Both the position numbers and the translations under genes were made by a program. Below, one piece after another: positions 27,975 to 35,511 of a stretch of DNA of 64,000 nt (the stretch's first letter is position 1; each line of letters begins with the position of its first letter). Source of the DNA: Burkholderia sp. Ax-1724. GTDB taxonomy: Bacteria > Pseudomonadota > Gammaproteobacteria > Burkholderiales > Burkholderiaceae. The notes below the pieces were generated by a model. It did no database searches and was not told where the DNA came from. It worked only from the letters and a program-made list of their open reading frames with translations. Location of the stretch: positions 62,001 through 126,000 of the forward strand of contig NZ_VWWL01000016.1 in assembly GCF_011752995.1 (NCBI RefSeq), read 5' to 3'.

Positions 27975-28672
27975 TTGCTGGCCCAAAGTTGACTGGTTTC
28001 GGAGGCTTTGGCGGCGCCGGCTGCCAGCCGGGCGCTGCGGCGCGACACGCGCACATAATCGATCACGACCCAGACGGCGAACAGCGGCGCGCCGATCGAC
28101 GCCACCACGACGAACGGCGTCACGACGTTCGTCAGCGTGACGATAGGTAGCAGGTACAGCACGTCTTCGGTTTCAAAGCCGCCCACCGACGCCTGCTTCG
28201 TGCCGGCCTTGCCGGCCATTTCCTCGATGCGCATGCGCAGGAAGAAGATCAGCGCGACCGCAATGCCGGCTACCGCGCCCAGCACGCCGGGCGCGAGTTT
28301 CAGGCCGCCGATCTGCGTGCCGCCGACACCGATGCCCATGCCGACGAACAGCATCACGGTGACAAGCGCGTCGCAGGCAAGATCGTAAAAATGACCGATA
28401 CGGCTCGACTTGCCGCCAATACGCGCAAGCTCGCCATCCGTATGATCGACAAAATTGGAGAGCACAATCAGCAATGCGCCCGCATTGGCCGACGAAAAAC
28501 CGCCGCGGGCGAGACACAGCGCGCCCGCCACGCCGATCAGAAGGCGCAGCGTGGTCAGGTGATTAGGAGTGACCCAGGTATCGACTAGCGGTGTCACGAG
28601 CCGGCGTGCAAGCCGGGCGTCCCATGTGCGGGGCGCTGGAACGTTTAATGGAGGCGGAGCTTTCGAAGTCAT
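27971..28672 (-). CDS. CDP-alcohol phosphatidyltransferase family protein
   Basis: 233-residue membrane enzyme with the full family motif D79-G-x2-A-R84-x8-G93-x3-D97-x3-D101 (seen as TDGELAR, then IGHFYDLACD). It joins a CDP-activated alcohol to a second alcohol with release of CMP. About six membrane segments follow. First gene of the operon; the ATG at 28672 was chosen over an upstream TTG. Gene order with a cytidylyltransferase-like enzyme suggests a phospholipid or phosphodiester made from a dedicated CDP-alcohol, as in inositol-phosphate or phosphonolipid pathways; which one cannot be told. Confidence 0.88.
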   Translation of the reverse strand: MTSKAPPPLNVPAPRTWDARLARRLVTPLVDTWVTPNHLTTLRLLIGVAGALCLARGGFSSANAGALLIVLSNFVDHTDGELARIGGKSSRIGHFYDLACDALVTVMLFVGMGIGVGGTQIGGLKLAPGVLGAVAGIAVALIFFLRMRIEEMAGKAGTKQASVGGFETEDVLYLLPIVTLTNVVTPFVVVASIGAPLFAVWVVIDYVRVSRRSARLAAGAAKASETSQLWASK

Positions 28673-28919
28673 AACCTGCAAATATATACGGGTTCACAAA
28701 AGATTGCTTTCTTCCCGTACGTTTCTCTTCGATCCGACGATGACAGGGGTGTGTCGGTCACGCAGCGGGATTCACCGAATCGCGATAAAGTGCGAATCCT
28801 GTTGCGCCTGTCACGCCCGATCACCTTGATACACAAGGCCTAAGGCCTCGCGGGCCTGCGCGCGAGGCCATCGGCCGTTGCAAAACCACGACAGCGAACC
28901 CGGATTGCCGCTCAAGCTC

Positions 28920-29360
28920 ATGACCCTCATGAACCGTTTTCTTGCCACCCTGCTGTTCAGCGCGGCCGCCGCGCTGCCGCTGCCCGCGCTGGCCGTTGCG
29001 CTCGACGCGCCGCTCGCCTGCAACGAAAGCGGCCATCAGTTCATTGCCGATCTGATCGGGCCGCAACTGATCAACCCGAAGCCGACGCATGTCGAAAGCA
29101 ATTCGATCAACGCGTTTTCGCCGGTACCCCATGCCGATCTGACCGCGTTCGGCTTTCGCGTCTTCGCGGTGGTGGGATTCGAAAAGGACGATCCGATATT
29201 CCGTACCGGCGACGGCGAACCGCTTGCGCAGTCGGCGTATGGCGCGGTCGTGTTCGCCAGCGAAGACAAGGTGAAAAGCGCACTGGCGGATGCCGGCAGC
29301 ACGGCGATCGTGCACCACGTCGCGCCGTTCATCACCGCGATTTTCTGCAAGCGGAACTGA
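28920..29360 (+). CDS. Small secreted hypothetical protein
   Basis: 146 residues with a signal peptide (MTLMNRFLATLLFSAAAALP, cleavage near ALA-VALD). The mature part contains ACNESGHQFIADLIGPQL and a C-terminal VHHVAPFITAIFCKRN. Two Cys residues, one near each end of the mature protein, could form a disulfide. I recognise no domain. Starts at 28920 and 28929 are equally possible. Confidence 0.7.
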   Translation: MTLMNRFLATLLFSAAAALPLPALAVALDAPLACNESGHQFIADLIGPQLINPKPTHVESNSINAFSPVPHADLTAFGFRVFAVVGFEKDDPIFRTGDGEPLAQSAYGAVVFASEDKVKSALADAGSTAIVHHVAPFITAIFCKRN

Positions 29361-29368
29361 CAGGTGGT

Positions 29369-29917
29369 CTAGTTCGGCCGGCGAAAGCCGTTTTCGACCC
29401 ACGCCGCGGCGCTCGCCTTGTTGAGCTTGAAGTTGGGCGCGACCTGCACTTGCGCGAGCTGCTCGCCGAAGGGATCGAGCGCGCTCAGCAAGGCATACGG
29501 CTCGTCTTCGTCGGGAACGATGTCGAGCGTGATGTCGAGTTCGTCGTTGCCGTCCGCGCTCGGCACGCGCACCGCCTTATGCAGTTGCGCGCGCAATTGC
29601 TGTTCATGACGGCGCAGCACTTCCGAGGCGGTTTTCACGAGCGTGTTGAACGCCGAAACGTCGAGCGGCTTCGGGTCCTTCTTGTTGCGGCCCATCGTCC
29701 AGGGTCCGACGAGCGCGGGCTCCGCTTCGCCGTCCTTGATCATTTCGACGGCCCAGCCTTCGTCGTCTTCATTCTTGATGATGCGCGCGGTCCAGCCGTT
29801 ATCGCGCCACAGACGCTCTTCGTGCACGCTGTCGTCGAGCCCGGACGAATCTTCCGCGCGGGCATCGGCATTCGGATCGGCATCCGCATCGGACGAGGAA
29901 AGGGGCGTGTCGGTCAT
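29369..29917 (-). CDS. Conserved hypothetical acidic protein
   Basis: 182 residues. The N-terminal 35 residues are Asp/Ser-rich and probably disordered. The core begins at RLWRDNGWTARIIKNEDDEGWAVEM and ends KLNKASAAAWVENGFRRPN. No signal peptide or membrane segment. Codon usage matches neighbouring genes, supporting a real gene. I do not recognise the family. The start at 29917 was chosen because the longer frame is basic and low in coding quality. It converges with the secreted-protein gene. Confidence 0.72.
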   Translation of the reverse strand: MTDTPLSSSDADADPNADARAEDSSGLDDSVHEERLWRDNGWTARIIKNEDDEGWAVEMIKDGEAEPALVGPWTMGRNKKDPKPLDVSAFNTLVKTASEVLRRHEQQLRAQLHKAVRVPSADGNDELDITLDIVPDEDEPYALLSALDPFGEQLAQVQVAPNFKLNKASAAAWVENGFRRPN

Positions 29918-30096
29918 TACAGGTTCACTCACGTTCGCGAGGGGCGAAAAACATATCGAACCCGCGATTCTACCCGCCCCGCCCACGCCGCCCCGCCGAC
30001 TCTGACGAACAGACAAGCCCTGCCGCGCCACGCGCCGACCGGAATAACGCATTCCGCCAGTTTGCGGCAATGTATAACCCGGATTTAAAAGCCCAT

Positions 30097-30171
30097 AAAA
30101 AAACGCGACCCGAAGGCCGCGTGTAAAAATGAAAAAGACACCCTTGGTCATAGGGGTCTTTCACGATTATA
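30097..30171 (-). ncRNA. Candidate small RNA or leader attenuator with promoter
   Basis: On the minus strand a perfect -10 box TATAAT (30166-30171) is followed about 6 nt later by a compact transcript of about 60-65 nt. Its 5' hairpin (30134-30161) has AAAGAC/GTCTTT arms with inner CCC/GGG pairs. An AU-rich linker follows, then a GC stem with UUCG loop and a seven-T tract (30097-30122). The order promoter, hairpin, linker, terminator is that of a stand-alone Hfq-type sRNA. No good -35 box is seen (TTAAAT at 17 bp). Alternatively it is a terminated leader of the gene at 29917. The rest of 29918-30530 is AT-rich porin promoter sequence without genes. Confidence 0.5.
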
Positions 30172-30530
30172 AGTGGCCGGCTCTGACGATTTAACGTCAC
30201 CACCGGAAGACTGCATTGCAAAAAACAGTGCGAATCTCCCGTCATGAAGTCGGTGCGCGGCGCGCTCCAGTCTGCCTGACAGGCCGTAAGCCGTCGCTGC
30301 CGGACAACGTCAAGTGGCTTGACAAGCCCTCTGCCCATTAATTGCAAAGATTATTTTTCTTTTGCCAGCCTGTACTTAGGCGATCAATTCTCACTATCTC
30401 TAATTTGAGAATTAATTGTTGTAGTACGCGGAATTAAATATCCGCATAACGGCAATTACACTTCGTCACGAATCGCCAGTCAGCGCACTGGAATCCGATT
30501 GTCCATGCCCTATCCCGGAGTGATCCCTAG

Positions 30531-31682
30531 ATGAAAAGAACCCTCATTGCCGCAGGTCTGGTCGGCACCTTCGCCGTCACCGCACACGCACAAAGCAGCG
30601 TCACGATATATGGCTCGCTCGACGCGGGCCTCGTCTACTCGAACAACCAGGGCGGCCACACCAACTGGCAGCAAGGCAGCAGCTCGCTGTCGAACACGTA
30701 CTTCGGCCTGCGCGGCAGCGAAGACCTCGGCGGCGGTCTGCACGCGATCTTCACGTTGGAAAATGGCTTCAACCTGAACAACGGGCGGAACGCAGAGAAC
30801 GGCACGATGTTCAATCGCCAGGCGTTCGTCGGCCTGAAAAGCGACCAGTTCGGCACGTTGACGCTCGGCCGTCAGTACGATTCGGTGAGCGACTATCTGG
30901 CGCCGCTGTCCGAAGCGGGCGCGGGCTTCGGCAACAATCTCGCGGCCCACCCGTTCGACAACGACAATCTCGCCAGCTCGTTCTCGATCAAGAATGCCGT
31001 GAAGTACACGAGCGCGAACTATGCGGGCCTGAAGTTCGGCGGCCTGTACGGCTTCAGCAACGCAGCCGGCGAATTCGCGAACAATCGCGCATGGAGCGCG
31101 GGCGCTTCGTACGATAACGGCCCGCTCAGCTTCGCGGCCGCCTATCTGCAACTGAACAACTCGGGCAGCGCGAACCTGAACGGCGCCGTGTCGCAAGGCG
31201 ACGGCACCGCGGCAGTCGCGGCCGAACTGCAACGCACGTTCGGCGCGGGCATCAACTATACGTACGGCCCGGCCACCGCGGGCTTTGTCTATACGCATAC
31301 GCAACTCGACGGCATCACCGGCGTGAACGTCGGCGGCGCGACGCTGCCGGGCATCGCGGGCACCAACCTGCATCTGGACAACTACGAAGTGAACGGCCGT
31401 TACTCGCTGACGCCGGCACTGAGCCTCGCGGCTTCGTACACGTTCACCGACGGCAAGATGACGGGCTCGAACGGCTCGGGCGATCCGAAGTGGCACACGG
31501 TCTCGCTGCAAGGCGACTACTCGCTGAGCCGCCGCACCGACGTGTATGTCGAAGGCGTGTATCAGCATGCGTCGGGCGAACTCGGCAACTTCGGCACGAA
31601 CGTCGCGTCGATCAACACGCTCGCGCCGTCGTCGACGGGCAATCAGGTTGCGGCGGCCGTCGGTCTGCGTCACCGCTTCTAA
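30531..31682 (+). CDS. Outer-membrane porin, Burkholderia OmpC-like (Gram-negative porin family)
   Basis: 383 residues: signal peptide MKRTLIAAGLVGTFAVTAHA followed by QSSVTIYGSLDAGLVYSN, the standard first strand of beta-proteobacterial general porins. There are alternating amphipathic strands, the L3-type segment region near DYLAPLSEAGAG, and a terminal GLRHRF whose last Phe is the outer-membrane assembly signal. Long AT-rich upstream region suggests strong or regulated expression. A terminator follows at 31814. Confidence 0.94.
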   Translation: MKRTLIAAGLVGTFAVTAHAQSSVTIYGSLDAGLVYSNNQGGHTNWQQGSSSLSNTYFGLRGSEDLGGGLHAIFTLENGFNLNNGRNAENGTMFNRQAFVGLKSDQFGTLTLGRQYDSVSDYLAPLSEAGAGFGNNLAAHPFDNDNLASSFSIKNAVKYTSANYAGLKFGGLYGFSNAAGEFANNRAWSAGASYDNGPLSFAAAYLQLNNSGSANLNGAVSQGDGTAAVAAELQRTFGAGINYTYGPATAGFVYTHTQLDGITGVNVGGATLPGIAGTNLHLDNYEVNGRYSLTPALSLAASYTFTDGKMTGSNGSGDPKWHTVSLQGDYSLSRRTDVYVEGVYQHASGELGNFGTNVASINTLAPSSTGNQVAAAVGLRHRF

Positions 31683-31813
31683 TCAACGCCTCCAGGCAGC
31701 ACAGCTTGCAGGTACCGCTTCCGGGCCGTGCGCCTCGCGGTGACTGCGGCTTCGCTTGCCATCTTCCACGCAGTACGCGCGGCGCGGGTTCATCCACCCG
31801 AGCCGCGCTTCGG

Positions 31814-31847
31814 CCCGCGCGCGATACGATCGCGCCGCGGGTTTTTT
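31814..31847 (+). terminator. Rho-independent terminator downstream of the porin gene
   Basis: Stem CCCGCG-CGCGAT / ATCGCG-C-CGCGGG with a three-base loop and a single bulge, followed by six T. It ends the porin transcript about 130 bp after the stop. The rest of the 31683-32088 gap holds a probable promoter (TATACT near 31948) for the lipoprotein gene. Confidence 0.8.
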
Positions 31848-32088
31848 CATGGGCCTTACGATCCGCCGTCGTTGCGCTGAACACGCTCATGCGCGCATCG
31901 ACAAACGAACGCGCATAGTGACGCTGCCCGCGTGCGGTGGGTATACTGCCCCGGCCGAGATACACCACCGCACCGCCGTGACGGTGTATCGCGGCTTCGT
32001 CGCGAAGCATTGCATTGCGCGTCGCCGCAGCGCGCTTCGCCCGTGCCTCATCTTCCCATGCACGACCGGGAACGCCGACGATCGGATC

Positions 32089-32442
32089 ATGAAAAGACTT
32101 CTTCTGCTTGCCCCCGCTGTTGCCATCACCGCCACTCTCGCCGCCTGCGGCTCGTCGAGCGGTCCCGCGCGCGATGCGTCCGCGCCGCTCGTCTATGTGT
32201 CGTCGCCACGCACGGCTACATCCATCGCCACCTGCCTGCAGGATCGTCTGTCACGCGTGCGCACCTCGCAGGCGGGCGACTCCACCGAACTCGCGGTCGG
32301 CGCGGATTCGAACAACTCCTACTTCATTACGCTGACGCCGCTCAACGGCAATACTGTCATCAAGGTGATGCGTCCCGCGAATGCGCCGAACGATCCGCCC
32401 GAAGAGGAACTGCGCTTCGACATCGCGCGCTGCGCGACCTGA
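32089..32442 (+). CDS. Small lipoprotein of unknown function
   Basis: 117 residues. The signal sequence MKRLLLLAPAVAITATLAAC ends in a lipobox LAAC, so Cys20 should be lipidated. The mature part contains SIATCLQDRLSRVRTSQ and a C-terminal EEELRFDIARCAT, giving two Cys that may pair. A TATACT -10 box lies 140 bp upstream and a strong terminator follows, so it is probably monocistronic. Family not recognised. Confidence 0.78.
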   Translation: MKRLLLLAPAVAITATLAACGSSSGPARDASAPLVYVSSPRTATSIATCLQDRLSRVRTSQAGDSTELAVGADSNNSYFITLTPLNGNTVIKVMRPANAPNDPPEEELRFDIARCAT

Positions 32443-32494
32443 GGTTTGCATCGATCGCTCATGCCGTCAGCGTTATAAGCGGCGTGAACGCGAG

Positions 32495-32536
32495 GCCGAT
32501 GCGCGAATTTTTATCTCGCGCATCGGCTATTTTTTT
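32495..32536 (+). terminator. Rho-independent terminator after the lipoprotein gene
   Basis: Perfect 12-bp stem GCCGATGCGCGA and complement around a 9-nt AT-rich loop, followed by TATTTTTTT. Confidence 0.88.
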
Positions 32537-32601
32537 ATGCGCTCATCTGCGAACATAGCCGCCCTGTGTTTTTTAGCGCGGCGCTCGTGTCGCGAGTTTC
32601 G

Positions 32602-33114
32602 ATGGCATCCAGCAAGGCACATCATGCAACCGGTTTTGCGGCGGGCGTCATCGCGGCGGCGATCGTCGCGCGCGGCAGCGGCGGCCTGCTTCATCCGGGC
32701 GTGCTGCTGAGTTTTATCGCCGGCGTGGCCGGCGGCACCGCGCCGGACTGGCTCGAAGTCGCCTGGTGGTCGCGCGCGCGGCGTCTGTGGATTACGCATC
32801 GCACGCTCACGCATTGGGGCCTCGCATGGCTCGCCTTGCTCGTGCTGTCGTACCGCTCGCTCGGGCATTCGCTCTATGCCGCGCCGGCGTTCGGTTTCGC
32901 GTGTGGCGGGCTCATGCATCTGCTCGCCGACTGGCCGAATCCGCTCGGCGTACCGTGGATCGCCGGACGGCATTCGTTGAATCTATGGAATAGCGGGCAC
33001 TGCGATCTGATCGTGGTGGCGGCGTCGTGGGCCGCGGCGTGGTTGATCGGCGATCATGTGCTGCTGCATGGCGCGCATGGGCTGCCGTGGCTGCGGCATT
33101 GGCGGGTGGGGTGA
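32602..33114 (+). CDS. DUF457/YdjM-like membrane-bound metal-dependent hydrolase
   Basis: 170 residues, about four membrane helices. Conserved metal-site pieces of the YdjM/DUF457 family are visible: SKAHHATGFAAG, AGVAGGTAPDWLE, HRTLTHWG and LMHLLADWPNPLGVPW. Biological role is unknown for the family; E. coli YdjM is LexA-controlled. The ATG at 32602 was taken; a GTG at 32566 would add a short hydrophobic extension. Confidence 0.8.
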   Translation: MASSKAHHATGFAAGVIAAAIVARGSGGLLHPGVLLSFIAGVAGGTAPDWLEVAWWSRARRLWITHRTLTHWGLAWLALLVLSYRSLGHSLYAAPAFGFACGGLMHLLADWPNPLGVPWIAGRHSLNLWNSGHCDLIVVAASWAAAWLIGDHVLLHGAHGLPWLRHWRVG

Positions 33115-33289
33115 GCGGGTCGCTACAGGCCGCTCACGCGGGGCTCATGCGGAAGTCATGCCCCGTGTTGCACATGCGCACGCGCGCGATCGTGCATCGG
33201 CACTCGCCATTCTTCGCACTCTGCACGGCACGCGCGCCGCGAGTCGCGCAAACTTCGCGCCCCACCGCGCGCACCCCACCTCGCACGCG

Positions 33290-34216
33290 TCACTGCCGCC
33301 CTTCGTCAGCGCGCTCGCCTTCGCGCACCTTGCCTTGCGACACGCTGCTGCCCGGCGGCACGCTATGCGTCAGCCACACGTTGCCGCCGATCACCGAGCC
33401 GCGCCCGATCGTCACGCGTCCGAGGATCGTCGCGCCCGCGTAGATCACGACGTCGTCCTCGACGATCGGATGCCGCGCGTTGCCCTTGACCAGCGCGCCG
33501 CTCTCATCGGCGGCGAAGCTCTTCGCGCCGAGCGTCACCGCCTGATACACGCGCACGCGCTCGCCGATGATCGCGGTCTCGCCGATCACGACGCCCGTGC
33601 CGTGGTCGATAAAGAAGCTCGGCCCGATCGTCGCGCCCGGATGAATATCGATGCCGGTGGCCGAGTGCGCGATCTCGTTGATAAAGCGCGCGAGCAGCGG
33701 CACACCGAGCCGATGCAGCGCATGCGCGAGGCGGTGATGCGTCATCGCCCATACGCCCGGATAGCAGAGCAGGATCTCGGTGATGTGCTGTGCGGCGGGG
33801 TCACCGGTAAAAGCTGCCTGAATGTCGCTGACGAGCAGTGCACGAATGCCCGGTAATTGCGTTGCGAATTCGCGCGCCACGGCGAATGCGCGCTCCTGCA
33901 ACTCGGCGTCCGACGTCTCGCCGAACTCGGGCAGAAAGCGCAGCGCGCGGCGAATCTGCGCGGCAAGCAAACGCAAGGTGCTTTCGAGCGTATGGCCGAC
34001 GTAGTAGTCGACGGTTTCGTCGGTCAGATCGGGCGCGCCGTAATGCGTGGGAAACAGCGCCGCGCGCAGGCCGGCCACGATATTGACGATCGCGTCGCGC
34101 GACGGCAGTTCGCGAATGCCGAGCGGATGCCGCGTGCGATGCAATTGTTCGCGCGAGGCGCGCAGGTCGGCGACGATCTGTTCGAGACCCCAGTTCTGGG
34201 TGGGCACGTTGGACAT
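33290..34216 (-). CDS. cysE: Serine O-acetyltransferase (long, EpsC-type)
   Basis: 308 residues; first step of cysteine synthesis from serine and acetyl-CoA. The N-terminal helical domain runs to about 170, then comes a left-handed beta-helix of hexapeptide repeats: HSATGIDIHPGATIG, FFIDHGTGVVIGETAIIGERVRVYQ, VTLGAKSF. The catalytic His is in IDHG. Longer than the E. coli enzyme, as in the EpsC subgroup common in Burkholderia. The ATG at 34216 gives MSNVPTQNWGLEQIVADLR. Confidence 0.92.
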   Translation of the reverse strand: MSNVPTQNWGLEQIVADLRASREQLHRTRHPLGIRELPSRDAIVNIVAGLRAALFPTHYGAPDLTDETVDYYVGHTLESTLRLLAAQIRRALRFLPEFGETSDAELQERAFAVAREFATQLPGIRALLVSDIQAAFTGDPAAQHITEILLCYPGVWAMTHHRLAHALHRLGVPLLARFINEIAHSATGIDIHPGATIGPSFFIDHGTGVVIGETAIIGERVRVYQAVTLGAKSFAADESGALVKGNARHPIVEDDVVIYAGATILGRVTIGRGSVIGGNVWLTHSVPPGSSVSQGKVREGERADEGRQ

Positions 34217-34322
34217 AAAGACAGCGCCGTGCGGCAAGCACGGTTCGAAGTGGTTATCCGCAAAGATTACCGCGTTTTAACGCGGCCCGCGCGATACGGC
34301 TTGCACAGCGCGGTCGCGCCAT

Positions 34323-34556
34323 TCAGATCGTCATGCTGCTCGCGTCGATCCAGCGCACCGCCCAGTCGCGGGCATGCGCGATGGCGCCGGCTTCGTCGGG
34401 GAAGCGGAGTTCGATGGGAAAGAAACGGTTGGCGACCAGTTCGCCGTCGCTCGAGCGCGAGATCACCACATACGGTTGCCAGCTTCCGTCGCCCGTGCGT
34501 GCCGGTTCGCAATTCAACAGATAGCCGCGATGTGTAAATGCAGCATCGAAGTGCAT
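34323..34556 (-). CDS. Small conserved hypothetical protein
   Basis: 77 residues (MHFDAAFTHRGYLLNCEPAR..., with FPDEAGAIAHARDWAVRWID near the C-terminus). Codon usage is like neighbouring genes and the sequence is well ordered, so it is probably real. It looks like a one-domain small Burkholderia protein of unknown function. It is 106 bp upstream of cysE on the same strand. Confidence 0.6.
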   Translation of the reverse strand: MHFDAAFTHRGYLLNCEPARTGDGSWQPYVVISRSSDGELVANRFFPIELRFPDEAGAIAHARDWAVRWIDASSMTI

Positions 34557-34889
34557 GTGTCACCCGCCCATGACAGCCCCGTAACATGTATGTATTCAGT
34601 CGCGCGGCCATTTTGTTGTTAGTTATTTCCGGCCATGCTGGAACAGCCGGAACGCGGCGTCAGTGCCACCGTACACGGCACGCCGGAGTACGATCATACT
34701 CTGTAGAAAATAGGCGTTCATTAAAAAAATCGAAAAGAATCACGGACGCCATCGCCATTCGATCGCGCGAGACAACCTCCGTCGCATGAAAGTACGGGGC
34801 ATGCGCATCGCGAGTTCAGCGCCGAGGCGCCGTGTCACCCGGAACGGCTTTTGCTGCTTTCCACCCTATCCTCTGCAGGAGAATGCACG
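34557..34889. other. Divergent intergenic region
   Basis: 333 bp between the small minus-strand gene and the plus-strand gene at 34890. It is less GC-rich around 34610-34760, where a CATACT box (34694-34699) may be a -10 element for the plus-strand gene. No repeat or RNA structure stands out. Confidence 0.35.
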
Positions 34890-35342
34890 ATGAACAGCGC
34901 GATCACCAGGCCGGAAAACGCCGGCACGAAACCCGCTATGAAGGACCCGAAATCGACGGATCTGCACAACGAGCGCACGCACGACAGCACCGTCGACACC
35001 GACGGCAAGAACCTCGAAGCCGCGCGCATCGCGGGCCACAGTCCGATCTCGCCGGACGAGATCATCACGAGCAATGCGACGCTCGCGAACAGCGTGCCCG
35101 AGGCGCTCGACGGCATGGCCGGCTTCGACAGCCGGCCCGGCGGCAATCATCTGCTGCTTGCGCTCGAACCGGGCTATGCGGTCATCGACAAGGGCATGAC
35201 CGCACCGCAGGGCGCCTATTCGGCGGACCATCAATACGATGATCCACGCCCCGTCGGGCAACGTCAGGAGCGTGGCCGCATTCATTACGCGCTCAATCAT
35301 TTGCGGCCCACGCGCGTGATCGAATTACACCGGCTGAAATAA
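34890..35342 (+). CDS. Hypothetical protein, possibly DUF3005 type
   Basis: 150 residues, hydrophilic, no signal peptide. An N-terminal disordered part (PENAGTKPAMKDPKST) is followed by DTDGKNLEAARIAGHSPISPDE and a more conserved-looking ALDGMAGFDSRPGGNHLLLALEPGYAVIDKG. It resembles, from memory, the Burkholderia-restricted DUF3005 family; this is not certain. The ATG at 34890 follows AGGAG. A hairpin terminator follows. Confidence 0.65.
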   Translation: MNSAITRPENAGTKPAMKDPKSTDLHNERTHDSTVDTDGKNLEAARIAGHSPISPDEIITSNATLANSVPEALDGMAGFDSRPGGNHLLLALEPGYAVIDKGMTAPQGAYSADHQYDDPRPVGQRQERGRIHYALNHLRPTRVIELHRLK

Positions 35343-35346
35343 GCGA

Positions 35347-35376
35347 CGAGCCCGTATTGCAACACGGGCTCGCGTT
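35347..35376 (+). terminator. Hairpin after the DUF3005-like gene
   Basis: 9-bp perfect stem CGAGCCCGT and complement with an 8-nt loop, followed by a short CGTTT tail. A weak rho-independent terminator. Confidence 0.6.
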
Positions 35377-35511
35377 TGAATTGCCGCGTTTATTCCGCTT
35401 AATCAATCAACAGGCAAGCACGCGGCGTTTCAATATCTCGCGCCCTGGCGTTTCGCGTGCGGAGGCGGCGCAGGTATCGCGTGGCCTATCCGTGGCATAT
35501 CGACACGCGCC

